A DNA stretch of 64,000 nucleotides from Stutzerimonas stutzeri (GTDB lineage Bacteria > Pseudomonadota > Gammaproteobacteria > Pseudomonadales > Pseudomonadaceae). The notes below the pieces were generated by a model. That model was not told the DNA's origin. It did not search any database and saw only the letters and a list, made by a program, of their open reading frames with translations. Shown here one piece after another: positions 16,728 to 24,842 of this stretch. Both the position numbers and the translations under genes were made by a program. The stretch is taken from positions 1,178,001-1,242,000 of the forward strand of contig NZ_CP139348.1 in the NCBI RefSeq assembly GCF_038561965.1, read 5' to 3'. How positions within the stretch are numbered: the first letter of the stretch is position 1; each line of letters starts with the position of its first letter.

Positions 16728-16752
16728 GCGCTGGCGCGCATCGCGCCAGCGC
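16728..16752 (+). terminator. Strong hairpin after the GntR gene, possible terminator
   Basis: GCGCTGGCGCG-CAT-CGCGCCAGCGC is a perfect 11-bp stem with a 3-base loop, 14 bases past the stop codon. There is no T run after it, so it may act in RNA stability or weak termination. Confidence 0.45.
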
Positions 16753-16975
16753 CAAGTGTTTCGCCATCAATCGCGCCGGCAGCCCGCCGGAACCAAGCAG
16801 CCCCCTGCGAAGCCATTCTCTGTCTCGATGCCGCTGAACTCCGTCTGCCTATGTCCCGCTCTTTGGCGGTGCAGGCTGCGTCTGTTTTTCTAGTCCCGGG
16901 ATCTCCCATGCGTCTCCTTCATCCTTGCTGATCATTACAGAGGTCGGTTGCGGCGCCTTGGTCGATATGCATATT

Positions 16976-16988
16976 GTTATGTTATAAC
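16976..16988. promoter_or_regulatory. Zur-box-like operator of the zinc ABC operon
   Basis: GTTATGTTATAAC closely matches the core of proteobacterial Zur sites (GTTATA-ATAAC type) and sits about 105 bases upstream of a metal ABC transporter operon. It indicates repression when zinc is plentiful. No zur gene is in the window. Confidence 0.7.
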
Positions 16989-17093
16989 TATAGCATGCGC
17001 TTGCTGGCTCACTCCCGCATCTAGGCAGAGACGCGGGCGCGCTGCCGAGCGCAAATACCGTGCGGCCCGGAACTACTCAATTACGAGGTGACA

Positions 17094-17765
17094 ATGATCG
17101 AATGCCATGGCTTGCAGTGGGGCGCCGGTGGGCGCGCGCTTACGCCACCGCTGGATCTGCGCTTGACGGCGGGCAGCCTGACCGCCGTCATCGGTAGCAA
17201 CGGCTCGGGCAAGAGCAGCCTGCTCAAGGTGATAGCAGGGCTGGATCGGCCATTGGCAGGCCGAGTCGATGTGGGTGTACCGCTCATGGGTGGTGTGGCC
17301 TATTTGCCGCAACAACAGCACGTGGATCGGCAGTTCCCCATTCGCCTGGCCGAACTGGTCAGTGCCGGTTTCTGGCGCAGCCGACTGGGGCGTAGCGGGC
17401 GTCAGGCGCGGCTGCGCCAGACATTGGTGGACTGGGGGCTGCTCGACCTTCAAAGCCAGGGCTTGCATGCGCTTTCCGGTGGCGAATTGCAGCGTGCCTT
17501 GCTGGCGCGTCTGAGCCTGACCGATGCTCAGGTGTTGTTGCTCGACGAACCCGAGGCGGCATTGGACGACGTGGGGTTGCGTCTACTCTGGCAGCACGTC
17601 GAGCGCTGGCAGCAGGAGGGGAGGACGCTGGTACTGGTCAGCCATAACCTTGCCGGACTGGAGCGGAACAACTGCGAGGGGTTGCTGATCGCGCGCAGCG
17701 GTTGCCTCAAGGCACCGATCCGCCAGTTCGCGGCCGAGCGGCAACAGCTTGGGCAGGTCGCGTGA
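17094..17765 (+). CDS. Metal (zinc-type) ABC transporter ATP-binding protein
   Basis: The cytosolic ATPase of a zinc/manganese-type importer, 223 residues. Walker A is GSNGSGKSS (about 34-42), the signature is LSGGELQRALLARL, Walker B is VLLLDEPEAALDD, and the H-loop is LVSHNL. I prefer the ATG at 17094 after GAGGTG; a GTG two codons upstream overlaps that site. Its stop overlaps the permease start by four bases (GTGA). Together with the cluster-9 type binding protein and the Zur-like box, zinc is the most likely substrate; manganese cannot be excluded. Confidence 0.88.
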   Translation: MIECHGLQWGAGGRALTPPLDLRLTAGSLTAVIGSNGSGKSSLLKVIAGLDRPLAGRVDVGVPLMGGVAYLPQQQHVDRQFPIRLAELVSAGFWRSRLGRSGRQARLRQTLVDWGLLDLQSQGLHALSGGELQRALLARLSLTDAQVLLLDEPEAALDDVGLRLLWQHVERWQQEGRTLVLVSHNLAGLERNNCEGLLIARSGCLKAPIRQFAAERQQLGQVA

Positions 17766-18625
17766 CGCCGGATGTTCTCTGGGCACCTTTCAGCGAATTC
17801 GCATTCATGCGCCGGGCCTTGTTCGGCAGCGTTGCGCTGGCCTGCAGTGCCGGACCGCTTGGCGTGTTTCTCATTCTGCGTCGGATGAGCCTGATGGGTG
17901 ATGCCATCGCCCACGGCATTTTGCCCGGCGCAGCGCTGGCATTCTGGTTGTTCGGCTTGAGCCTGCCGGCGCTGACCGCAGGCGGCTTGGTGGCCGGCCT
18001 TGGCATGGCCGGGGCAGCAGCCTGGGTCACGCGGCGTACCGGGCTGCGCGAGGATGCCAGCCTCGCGGCGCTGTATCCGATTTCGCTGGCCAGCGGTGTG
18101 CTCCTGCTTGGTTTGGCCGGGCGCAAGCTGGATCTGTTGCACCTCTTGTTCGGCTCGGCGCTGGCGGTGGATACGACCACGTTGTACGGCATGCTCGGCA
18201 CTGCAATGTTCAGCCTGGTGGTGCTCGCCCTGAGCTATCGCGCCCTGGCGCTGGACAGCCTCGATCCGTTGTTCCTGCGCAGCATCAGCCGCTTCGGCCC
18301 GCTGGCACATGCCGCCTTCCTGACGCTGGTGGTGCTCAACCTGGTGATCGGCTTCCAGGCCATCGGCGCGCTGATGGTGGTGGGGCTGATGATGTTGCCC
18401 GCTGCCGCGGCGCGCTTCTGGAGCCGTCGACTGTTGGTCCTGTTGCCGCTCGCTGCGCTGATCGGCGCAGTGTGCGTGTGGCTGGGGCTGCTGCTTTCCT
18501 TCTACGCCAGCCTGCCCAGCGGGCCGTGCATCGTGCTGTTGGCCGGCATTTTCTATCTGTTCTCGGTGGTCGCTGGCCCGGTTCACGGCCTGCTGCGCTC
18601 GTCTCCATTTCCCATGACTGTTTGA
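17762..18625 (+). CDS. Metal (zinc-type) ABC transporter permease
   Basis: An inner membrane permease of the ABC-3 (ZnuB/MntB) family, 287 residues with about eight helices. Conserved blocks include RRMSLMGDAIAHGILPG near the N-terminus and GFQAIGALMVVGLMMLPAAA in the second half. The start is a GTG overlapping the ATPase stop (GTGA), beginning TPDVLWAPFSEFAFMRRAL, which matches family N-termini; the frame extends upstream inside the ATPase gene. It is the middle gene of a three-gene operon, followed after 10 bases by the binding protein. Confidence 0.88.
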   Translation: MTPDVLWAPFSEFAFMRRALFGSVALACSAGPLGVFLILRRMSLMGDAIAHGILPGAALAFWLFGLSLPALTAGGLVAGLGMAGAAAWVTRRTGLREDASLAALYPISLASGVLLLGLAGRKLDLLHLLFGSALAVDTTTLYGMLGTAMFSLVVLALSYRALALDSLDPLFLRSISRFGPLAHAAFLTLVVLNLVIGFQAIGALMVVGLMMLPAAAARFWSRRLLVLLPLAALIGAVCVWLGLLLSFYASLPSGPCIVLLAGIFYLFSVVAGPVHGLLRSSPFPMTV

Positions 18626-18635
18626 GGTATTGATC

Positions 18636-19508
18636 ATGCGTTACCTGCTTTTCGCGCTGGCCTTGTGGCTGCCTTTGTCGTTGCAAGCGGCGGAAAAACT
18701 GAATGTGGTGGCGAGCTTCAGCATCCTGGCGGATCTGACTCGCGAAGTCGGCGGCGACAACATCGACCTGATCAATCTCGTGCATGCCGATGCCGACGCG
18801 CATCTCTACGAGCCCAGCCCGGACGATGCCAAGGCTTTGCTGCGTGCCGACCTGATCATCGCCAACGGCCTGGGCTTCGAGCCATGGCTGGAGCGCGTGC
18901 TCTCCAGCAGCGAGCCCACCGGCAAACGCATCAATGCCAGTGCGGGTGTCGTGCCGTTGATGCTGGATGAGGATGGAGAGCGAGTGCCGGATCCGCATGC
19001 CTGGCAGAGCCTGACCAATGCCGAGATCTATGTACGAAACATCGCCAAGGCACTCGGCGAACTCGACCCTGCCAACCGCGACGTCTACAACGAGCGTCGC
19101 GACGCCTACCTGACCCGCCTGCACGCGTTACTCAAAAAAGCGGACGCTCGGATTTCGGGTTTGCCGGCCAGTCAGCGCAAGGTAGTGACCAGCCACGACG
19201 CATTCGGCTACTTGGGGCAGGCCTGGCAGCTGGAATTCATCGCGCCTCAGGGATTGTCCACCCATGACGAACCCTCGGCGGCGGACGTCGCCGCACTGAT
19301 CCGGCAGATACGCAGCGAGGGCGTACGCGCGGTGTTCGTCGAGAACATCCGTGATCCGCGGCTGATCGAGCAGATCGCCGACGAGGCCGGCGCCACCGTC
19401 GGCGGCACGCTGTATTCGGATGCACTCGCTAGTGAGGGACCAGCCAGCACCTATCTCGGCATGTTCGAGCACAACCTCGACACGCTGATGGCGGCGTTGA
19501 AGCCGTAG
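18636..19508 (+). CDS. Metal ABC transporter periplasmic binding protein (ZnuA/AztC-like)
   Basis: A cluster A-I (ZnuA/TroA) solute-binding protein of 290 residues with a signal peptide (RYLLFALALWLPLSLQAA). Metal-ligand regions are visible: ADAHLYEPS, DPHAWQS, TSHDAFGYLG and a late Asp in YSDALAS. The His-rich mobile loop of classical ZnuA is absent, making it resemble AztC or manganese-binding relatives. The ATG at 18636 has GAGGT seven bases upstream. It ends the operon. The downstream gap toward guaD holds dispersed repeats. Confidence 0.88.
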   Translation: MRYLLFALALWLPLSLQAAEKLNVVASFSILADLTREVGGDNIDLINLVHADADAHLYEPSPDDAKALLRADLIIANGLGFEPWLERVLSSSEPTGKRINASAGVVPLMLDEDGERVPDPHAWQSLTNAEIYVRNIAKALGELDPANRDVYNERRDAYLTRLHALLKKADARISGLPASQRKVVTSHDAFGYLGQAWQLEFIAPQGLSTHDEPSAADVAALIRQIRSEGVRAVFVENIRDPRLIEQIADEAGATVGGTLYSDALASEGPASTYLGMFEHNLDTLMAALKP

Positions 19509-19700
19509 GGCGGATCGCGCTTCACGGATCCACGCGTTCTTTAGCTTGGTGCGATTTGATGGTGGACGTAAAAAGCGCGATTCACGGGTTCATTGGGTTC
19601 TGTGCGACTGGTGGTGGATGTAAAAAGCGACATCCACCCTACGGGCCGCGGTTTTGGCTCCGATCCGTAGGGTGGATCCCGCTTCTCCGATCCACGCGTC
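19505..19700. repeat. Cluster of dispersed intergenic repeats between the zinc operon and guaD
   Basis: Two imperfect copies of one repeat begin GTAGGGCGGATCGCGC (19505) and GTAGGGTGGATCCCGC (19668), and both run to GATCCACGCGT. Between them are two copies of another, TGGACGTAAAAAGCGCGATT and TGGATGTAAAAAGCGACATC, the second followed by CACCCTACGG. The arms form hairpins (GTGGATGT / ACATCCAC). The genes on either side converge here, so the hairpins may also end transcripts. Confidence 0.65.
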
Positions 19701-19751
19701 CAACAAAACACGCATCAACGGCTGTTGATGATTACGTCCGCGACCTGCTGT

Positions 19752-21059
19752 TCAGGAAGCCTTTCGGTGCACCGAAACCCCTGCGGCGTAGGTTTCTTTC
19801 ACCGCGCGGTCATCACCCAGAATCATCAGGGCGAAGAGTTTCTCCTGCAGCGTTGTCGCCTGGCTCAGGCGGTAGTCGATCAGTGGGGTCGCCTTGTAGT
19901 CGAGGACGACGAAGTCGGCATCTTTGCCCGGTTGCAGGTTGCCGATCTTGTCGTCCAGATACAGCGCCCGTGCGCCGCCGAGCGTGGCCAGGTAGAGCGC
20001 CTTGAACGCATCGAGTTTCTGGCCCTGCAGCTGCAGCACCTTGTAGGCCTCGTTGAGGCTTTGCAGTTGCGAGAAGCTGGTGCCGCCGCCGACATCCGTG
20101 CCTAACCCCACCCGTACGCCGTAGCCTTCCAGCTTGGCCAGATCGAACAGGCCGCTGCCGAGGAACAGGTTGGAGGTGGGGCAGAAGGCGACGGCCGAAC
20201 CGGTCTCTCCAAGACGTTTGCATTCGTCGTCGCACAGGTGGATGCCATGGGCGAATACCGAGCGCGCGCCGATCAGACCATGATGGTCGTAGACGTCGAG
20301 GTAGCCTTTACGCTCCGGGAACAGCTCTTTAACCCACTCGACCTCCTGCTTGTTCTCAGAAATGTGGGTGTGCATGTACAGGTCGGGGAATTCGGCGAAC
20401 AGCTTGCCGGCGAGTGTCATTTGCTCGGGGGTGCTGGTCGGCGCGAAACGCGGCGTGACGGCGTAATGCAGGCGGCCCTTGCCGTGCCAGCGCTCGATCA
20501 GTTCCTTGCTGTCGGCATAGCCGGTTTCGGCGGTGTCGGTGAGGAAGTCCGGTGCGTTGCGGTCCATCAGCACCTTGCCGGCGATCATGCGCAGGTTGAG
20601 CTTTTCTGCCGCTTCAAAGAAGGCATCCACCGACTGCTTGTGCACCGTGCCGAACACCAGCGCTGTGGTGGTGCCGTTGCGCAGCAACTCGCCGAGGAAC
20701 AGGTCTGCCTGCTCGCGGGCATGCGCCATGTCGCTGAAACGCCCTTCGTTGGGGAAGGTGTAGGTTTCCAGCCAATCCAGCAGCTGGGTGCCGTACGAGC
20801 CGATCACGCCGACCTGCGGGTAGTGAATATGGGTATCGATGAAGCCGGGGGTGATCAGCGCATCCGGGTATTCGACCACCTCGGTGCCGGCCGGCAGCGT
20901 GGGTAGCAGCTCGGTGGCAGCGCCGATGCGCGCGATCTTGCCGTCCTCGACCACCAGCAGGCCGTCCTCGAAATATTCGTAGGATTGCTCGATGCCCACT
21001 TCGCGCGGGTCAGCAAGGCAGTGGAGCAGGGCGGCACGGTAGGCTTTTGCTTGATGCAT
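19752..21059 (-). CDS. guaD: Guanine deaminase
   Basis: A zinc-dependent amidohydrolase of 435 residues that deaminates guanine to xanthine, the substrate of XdhAB. Metal and active-site motifs are present in order: PGFIDTHIHYPQ (about 70-81), MHTHISENKQEVEW, VFAHGIHL, FCPTSNLFLGSGLF and GLGTDVGGG. The length and these motifs match bacterial GuaD and differ from the nearby 8-oxoguanine deaminase at 28845. It lies 289 bases downstream of xdhC on the same strand with a repeat between them, so it may be a distal gene of the xdh transcript or have its own promoter. Confidence 0.95.
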   Translation of the reverse strand: MHQAKAYRAALLHCLADPREVGIEQSYEYFEDGLLVVEDGKIARIGAATELLPTLPAGTEVVEYPDALITPGFIDTHIHYPQVGVIGSYGTQLLDWLETYTFPNEGRFSDMAHAREQADLFLGELLRNGTTTALVFGTVHKQSVDAFFEAAEKLNLRMIAGKVLMDRNAPDFLTDTAETGYADSKELIERWHGKGRLHYAVTPRFAPTSTPEQMTLAGKLFAEFPDLYMHTHISENKQEVEWVKELFPERKGYLDVYDHHGLIGARSVFAHGIHLCDDECKRLGETGSAVAFCPTSNLFLGSGLFDLAKLEGYGVRVGLGTDVGGGTSFSQLQSLNEAYKVLQLQGQKLDAFKALYLATLGGARALYLDDKIGNLQPGKDADFVVLDYKATPLIDYRLSQATTLQEKLFALMILGDDRAVKETYAAGVSVHRKAS

Positions 21060-21348
21060 GGCGTTCTCTCATAAAACAGTCGTGGGAGCGGCCTTGACCG
21101 CGATTCGCTCGAAGCGGCGTCTTCGTGCCCAAGGCTCGACGTCCCTGAGCGCTCCCATTCCTTCGTTGTTGGATTCCGGCCCAATGCGTTGTCGTGCCCG
21201 GTTCTGCGTCTACCAGTCCTGAATCGACGAGGCAGGGCAGCAGTGCGGCGCGAAACGCTTTGTGGGTGTGGTGTTTCTTCGTAATAAATCATGGGCGCGA
21301 TGGCATTGACGCGCTGTGACGTTTTTTCGCGGTTAAAACCGCGTGCCG
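21060..21348. repeat. xdhC-guaD gap with a spaced inverted repeat
   Basis: TGGGAGCG at 21082-21089 and CGCTCCCA at 21150-21157 form the arms of a spaced inverted repeat around a sequence of the GGAGCGGCCTTGACCGCGA type, common in Pseudomonas intergenic regions. No gene is seen in the gap. Confidence 0.5.
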
Positions 21349-22182
21349 TCAGCCACGTCGTGAGGCGGGCACCAGCATGGGCACCGGCTTTTCACCGTCT
21401 GCGGTTTTTTCACCAAAGCTGGCGTTGTAGGTGGCAATCACCTCACCGGCAATCGATACGGCAATCTCGATCGGCAATTTACCCTTCACTTCGGCGATAC
21501 CCATCGGGCAGCGCATGCGCTGCACGGTTTCGGGCTGGAAGCCGCGGTCGCGCAGGCGGTGTTCGAACTTGGCGCGTTTGCTCTTCGAGCCAATGAGCCC
21601 GTAGTAGGTGAAGTCGTTACGCTCGAGGATCGCCGCGGTCAGCTCCAAGTCGAGTTGATGGTTGTGGGTCATGACGATGAAGTAGCTGCCCGCGGGCATG
21701 TCCTCGACTTCATCGACGACTTCGTCATTCACCACCTTCTCGACCCCCTGGGGGATATGAGCCGGAAATTCGCTTTCACGTGAATCGATCCAACGCACCT
21801 TGCACGGCAAGCTGGCCAGTAGCGGCACCAAGGCGCGACCCACATGGCCGGCACCGAACACGGCGATATGTGCCTGCGGTTGGCCCATGGGTTCAAACAG
21901 CAGCACAGTGGCGCCGCCGCAACATTGGCCCAGGCTCGCGCCGAGGGAGAAGCGCTCGAGACGGGTATCGCGGCTGCGGTTTTCCAGCATCTCATGAGCG
22001 ATCTGCTGCGCCTTGTATTCCAGATGGCCGCCACCAATGGTGTCGTACAGACGCTCGCGGCTGACCACCATCTTCGAGCCGGCATTGCGCGGCGTCGAGC
22101 CACGCTCCTCTATGATGGTCACCAACACACAGGGTTCGCCTTGTTGTTGCAGGTCGGCGAGGGCGTCTATCCAGCTGTTCAT
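21349..22182 (-). CDS. xdhC: Xanthine dehydrogenase accessory protein
   Basis: A maturation factor of 277 residues that binds molybdenum cofactor, assists its sulfuration and delivers it to XdhB. The N-terminal XdhC/CoxI domain has RGSTPRNAGSKMVV and TIGGGHLEYKAQ; the C-terminal Rossmann domain has AVFGAGHVGRALVPLL and FIVMTHNHQLDL, ending in GLIGSKSKRAKF and CPMGI. It lies 266 bases downstream of xdhB; that gap holds a dispersed palindromic repeat that could lower its expression relative to xdhAB. Confidence 0.94.
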   Translation of the reverse strand: MNSWIDALADLQQQGEPCVLVTIIEERGSTPRNAGSKMVVSRERLYDTIGGGHLEYKAQQIAHEMLENRSRDTRLERFSLGASLGQCCGGATVLLFEPMGQPQAHIAVFGAGHVGRALVPLLASLPCKVRWIDSRESEFPAHIPQGVEKVVNDEVVDEVEDMPAGSYFIVMTHNHQLDLELTAAILERNDFTYYGLIGSKSKRAKFEHRLRDRGFQPETVQRMRCPMGIAEVKGKLPIEIAVSIAGEVIATYNASFGEKTADGEKPVPMLVPASRRG

Positions 22183-22328
22183 GTCGTTCTCCGATGCCTA
22201 ATGGCATGCGATTTTTCCGTGTAGGCGCCAGAGCCGCCTAGTTCTGCTCGGGAACAGAGTTCGGCGATCGCTTCGCTGCGGCGCGGAACACGCCGCGATC
22301 AAGCTCGCTCCTACGATTAACTCCACCA

Positions 22329-22412
22329 CCGTAGGGTGGGTTGAGCTTGCGATACCCGCCGCGATCATCGGCAACATCGATGGGTATCGCTTCGCTCAAC
22401 GCCATCCTACGG
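22329..22412. repeat. Large palindromic dispersed repeat between xdhB and xdhC
   Basis: The left arm starts CCGTAGGGTGGGTTGAGC and the right arm ends GCTCAACGCCATCCTACGG; inside them GCGATACCC and GGGTATCGC pair again. The arms span about 28 bases each around a 24-base centre. It is the GTAGGGTGG-type mobile or extragenic palindrome often seen between bacterial genes and would form a strong RNA hairpin. Confidence 0.7.
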
Positions 22413-22448
22413 TTCTCTCTACGCAACTCCTTTGCGTTACGAGGCCGC

Positions 22449-24842
22449 TCAGCTAATCGTTTCGGTTGCCGGTAGCGGCGCAGCCTTGGCCGTCCGCTTC
22501 AACTTGCGCATCTGCTCCACCCCCCACAGCACCCGTTCGGGCGTCGCCGGCGCGTCGATCTTCGGCTGCGCCTTGTAGTCCGCCAGACTGGCGACGGCGT
22601 CCTTGATTGCACACCAGACCGAAATGCCGAGCATGAACGGCGGCTCGCCGACGGCCTTGGAATGGAACACGGTGTCTTCCGGATTCTTGCGGTTTTCCAC
22701 CAGCTTGACCCGCAGATCCAGCGGCATGTCGGCAACGGCCGGAACTTTGTAGCTGGCCGGGCCGCTGGTCATCAGCTTGCCCTTGTCGTTCCACACCAGC
22801 TCTTCCATGGTCAGCCAGCCCATGCCCTGGACGAAGCCGCCTTCTACCTGGCCGATATCGATAGCCGGATTCAGCGAGGCGCCGACGTCATGCAGGATGT
22901 CGCTGCGCAGCATCTTGTACTCGCCTGTCAGCGTATCGACGATCACCTCCGAGCAGGCCGCGCCGTAGGCGAAGTAGTAGAACGGCCGGCCGCGCGCCTG
23001 GCTGCGGTCGTAGTAGATCTTCGGCGTGCGGTAGAAGCCGGTGGACGACAGCGACACCTGCCCGAAATAGGCCTGCTGAATCAGCTCGTCGAACGATACG
23101 TACCGGTCACGCACGCGCACCTGACCGTTCTTGAATTCCACGTCCTCTTCGGTGACCTGGTAATGCCGCGCGGCAAATTCGACCAACCGCTGCTTGATGG
23201 TCTGGGCGGCGTTCTGCGCTGCTTTACCGTTGAGGTCGGTACCGCTGGAAGCGGCGGTTGGCGAGGTGTTCGGCACCTTGTCGGTGTTCGTCGCGGTGAT
23301 CTGGATGCGATCAATGTCGACCTGGAACACCTCGGCCACCACCTGGGCCACCTTGGTATTCAAGCCCTGACCCATTTCTGTGCCGCCATGGTTCAGGTGG
23401 ATGCTGCCGTCGGTGTAGACGTGCACCAGCGCGCCGCCCTGGTTGAGGAAGCTGGCGGTAAAGCTGATTCCGAATTTCACCGGCGTCAGCGACAGGCCCT
23501 TCTTGAGGATCGGACTTGTGGCGTTAAACGCACGGATCTCCTCGCGGCGCCTGGCGTATTCACTGCTGGCTTCGAGCTCGGCGGTCATCTCCTCGAGCAT
23601 GTTGTGCTCGACGGTCTGGTAGTACGGGGTGACGTTGCGCTCGGTCTTGCCGTAATAGTTGCGCTTGCGGACGTCCAGCGGGTCCTTGCCCAGCTCGCGT
23701 GCCACCGCGTCCATGATCTCCTCGATGGCGACCATGCCTTGCGGGCCGCCAAAGCCGCGGTAGGCGGTGTTGGAGGCCAGGTTGGTCTTGCAGCGATGGC
23801 CGTTGATGGTGGCGTCGCCCAGGTAATAGGCGTTGTCGGAGTGGAACATGGCGCGGTCGACGATGGAGCCGGAGAGGTCCGGCGAGTAGCCGCAGTTGCC
23901 GGCCAGGTCGATCTCGATACCGTGCAGCAGGCCGTCATCATCGAAGCCGACGTCGTACTCGACGTAGAACGGATGGCGCTTGCCGGTCATGGTCATGTCT
24001 TCCATGCGTGGCAGGCGCATCTTGGTCGGGCGGCCAGTGAGGTGCGCGATCACCGCGCACATGCACGCAGGGCCCGCGGCCTGGGTTTCCTTGCCGCCGA
24101 AGCCGCCGCCCATGCGGCGCATGTCGATGACGATCTTGTTCATCGAGACGCCGAGCACTTCGGCAACCAGCTTCTGTACTTCGGTGGGGTTTTGCGTCGA
24201 GGTATAGACAATCATGCCGCCGTCTTCGGTCGGCATCACCGAGGAAACCTGGGTTTCAAGATAGAAGTGCTCCTGCCCGCCGATGTGCAGACTGCCTTGC
24301 AGTCTGCGGGGGGCGGCGGCAAGCGCGGTCGCCGAATCGCCGCGCTGGTGCGTATGGCTGTCGAGCACGAAGTGCTTCTTGTGCAGCGCATCGACCACGT
24401 CGAGCACCGGTTCCAGGTCTTCGTATTCGATGATCGCAGCCATGGCCGCCTTGCGGGCGGTTTCCAGGCTGTCGGCGGCGACGGCGATCACCGGCTGGCC
24501 GATGAACTCGACAATACCGTCCGCCAGCAGTGGGTCACCGGGCATGACCGCGCCGATGTCCAGCTGACCCGGCACGTCCTGAGCGGTGATGGCGATGGCG
24601 ACGCCGGGCACTTCATAGCAGGGCGCCGTGTCGATGCGCACGATGCGTGCGTGGGCACGGTCGCTCATCCGGGCGTAGACGTGCAGCTGGTTGGGGAATT
24701 CCAGACGGTCGTCGACATAGACCGCTTCGCCGGTAACGTGCTTGGGCGCGCTGTCATGCTTGACGCCACGGCCGACGCCAGTCACCAGATCCTGCTTGAA
24801 CAGGGCGGCCAATTCTTCTTGTGACTTGGTTGGCTTATGCAT
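22449..24842 (-). CDS. xdhB: Xanthine dehydrogenase molybdopterin-binding subunit
   Basis: The large catalytic subunit, 797 residues, which oxidises hypoxanthine and xanthine to urate at a molybdenum centre. Conserved cofactor motifs are visible: MRRMGGGFGGKET, AYRGFGGPQGM, and GGTEMGQGLNTKVAQV. A late VGEPPFMLG contains the catalytic Glu region of the xanthine oxidase family. The ATG at 24842 begins MHKPTKSQEELAALFKQDL and overlaps the xdhA end by eight bases; the longer frame lies inside xdhA. It works with XdhA (FeS and FAD) and needs XdhC. Confidence 0.96.
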   Translation of the reverse strand: MHKPTKSQEELAALFKQDLVTGVGRGVKHDSAPKHVTGEAVYVDDRLEFPNQLHVYARMSDRAHARIVRIDTAPCYEVPGVAIAITAQDVPGQLDIGAVMPGDPLLADGIVEFIGQPVIAVAADSLETARKAAMAAIIEYEDLEPVLDVVDALHKKHFVLDSHTHQRGDSATALAAAPRRLQGSLHIGGQEHFYLETQVSSVMPTEDGGMIVYTSTQNPTEVQKLVAEVLGVSMNKIVIDMRRMGGGFGGKETQAAGPACMCAVIAHLTGRPTKMRLPRMEDMTMTGKRHPFYVEYDVGFDDDGLLHGIEIDLAGNCGYSPDLSGSIVDRAMFHSDNAYYLGDATINGHRCKTNLASNTAYRGFGGPQGMVAIEEIMDAVARELGKDPLDVRKRNYYGKTERNVTPYYQTVEHNMLEEMTAELEASSEYARRREEIRAFNATSPILKKGLSLTPVKFGISFTASFLNQGGALVHVYTDGSIHLNHGGTEMGQGLNTKVAQVVAEVFQVDIDRIQITATNTDKVPNTSPTAASSGTDLNGKAAQNAAQTIKQRLVEFAARHYQVTEEDVEFKNGQVRVRDRYVSFDELIQQAYFGQVSLSSTGFYRTPKIYYDRSQARGRPFYYFAYGAACSEVIVDTLTGEYKMLRSDILHDVGASLNPAIDIGQVEGGFVQGMGWLTMEELVWNDKGKLMTSGPASYKVPAVADMPLDLRVKLVENRKNPEDTVFHSKAVGEPPFMLGISVWCAIKDAVASLADYKAQPKIDAPATPERVLWGVEQMRKLKRTAKAAPLPATETIS

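Larger units (their letters stand above)
16714..17093. other. Intergenic gap between GntR gene and zinc ABC operon
   Basis: 380 bases with no credible gene. It holds a strong palindrome at 16728-16752 just past the GntR gene and a Zur-box-like palindrome at 16976-16988. The stretch 16760-16960 shows nothing I can name. Confidence 0.6.

Noticed and set aside
17528..18637. Minus-strand ORF of 369 codons over the zinc permease
   Set aside because: Low-complexity shadow opposite a clear ABC-3 permease with coupled start.
19505..19700. Repeat cluster as a CRISPR array
   Set aside because: Only two copies of each unit, unequal spacing, and arms typical of extragenic palindromes; no cas genes.
22662..24824. 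Plus-strand ORF of 720 codons opposite xdhB
   Set aside because: Composition is rich in Val, Ala, His and Gly as expected for an antisense shadow; xdhB is unmistakable.
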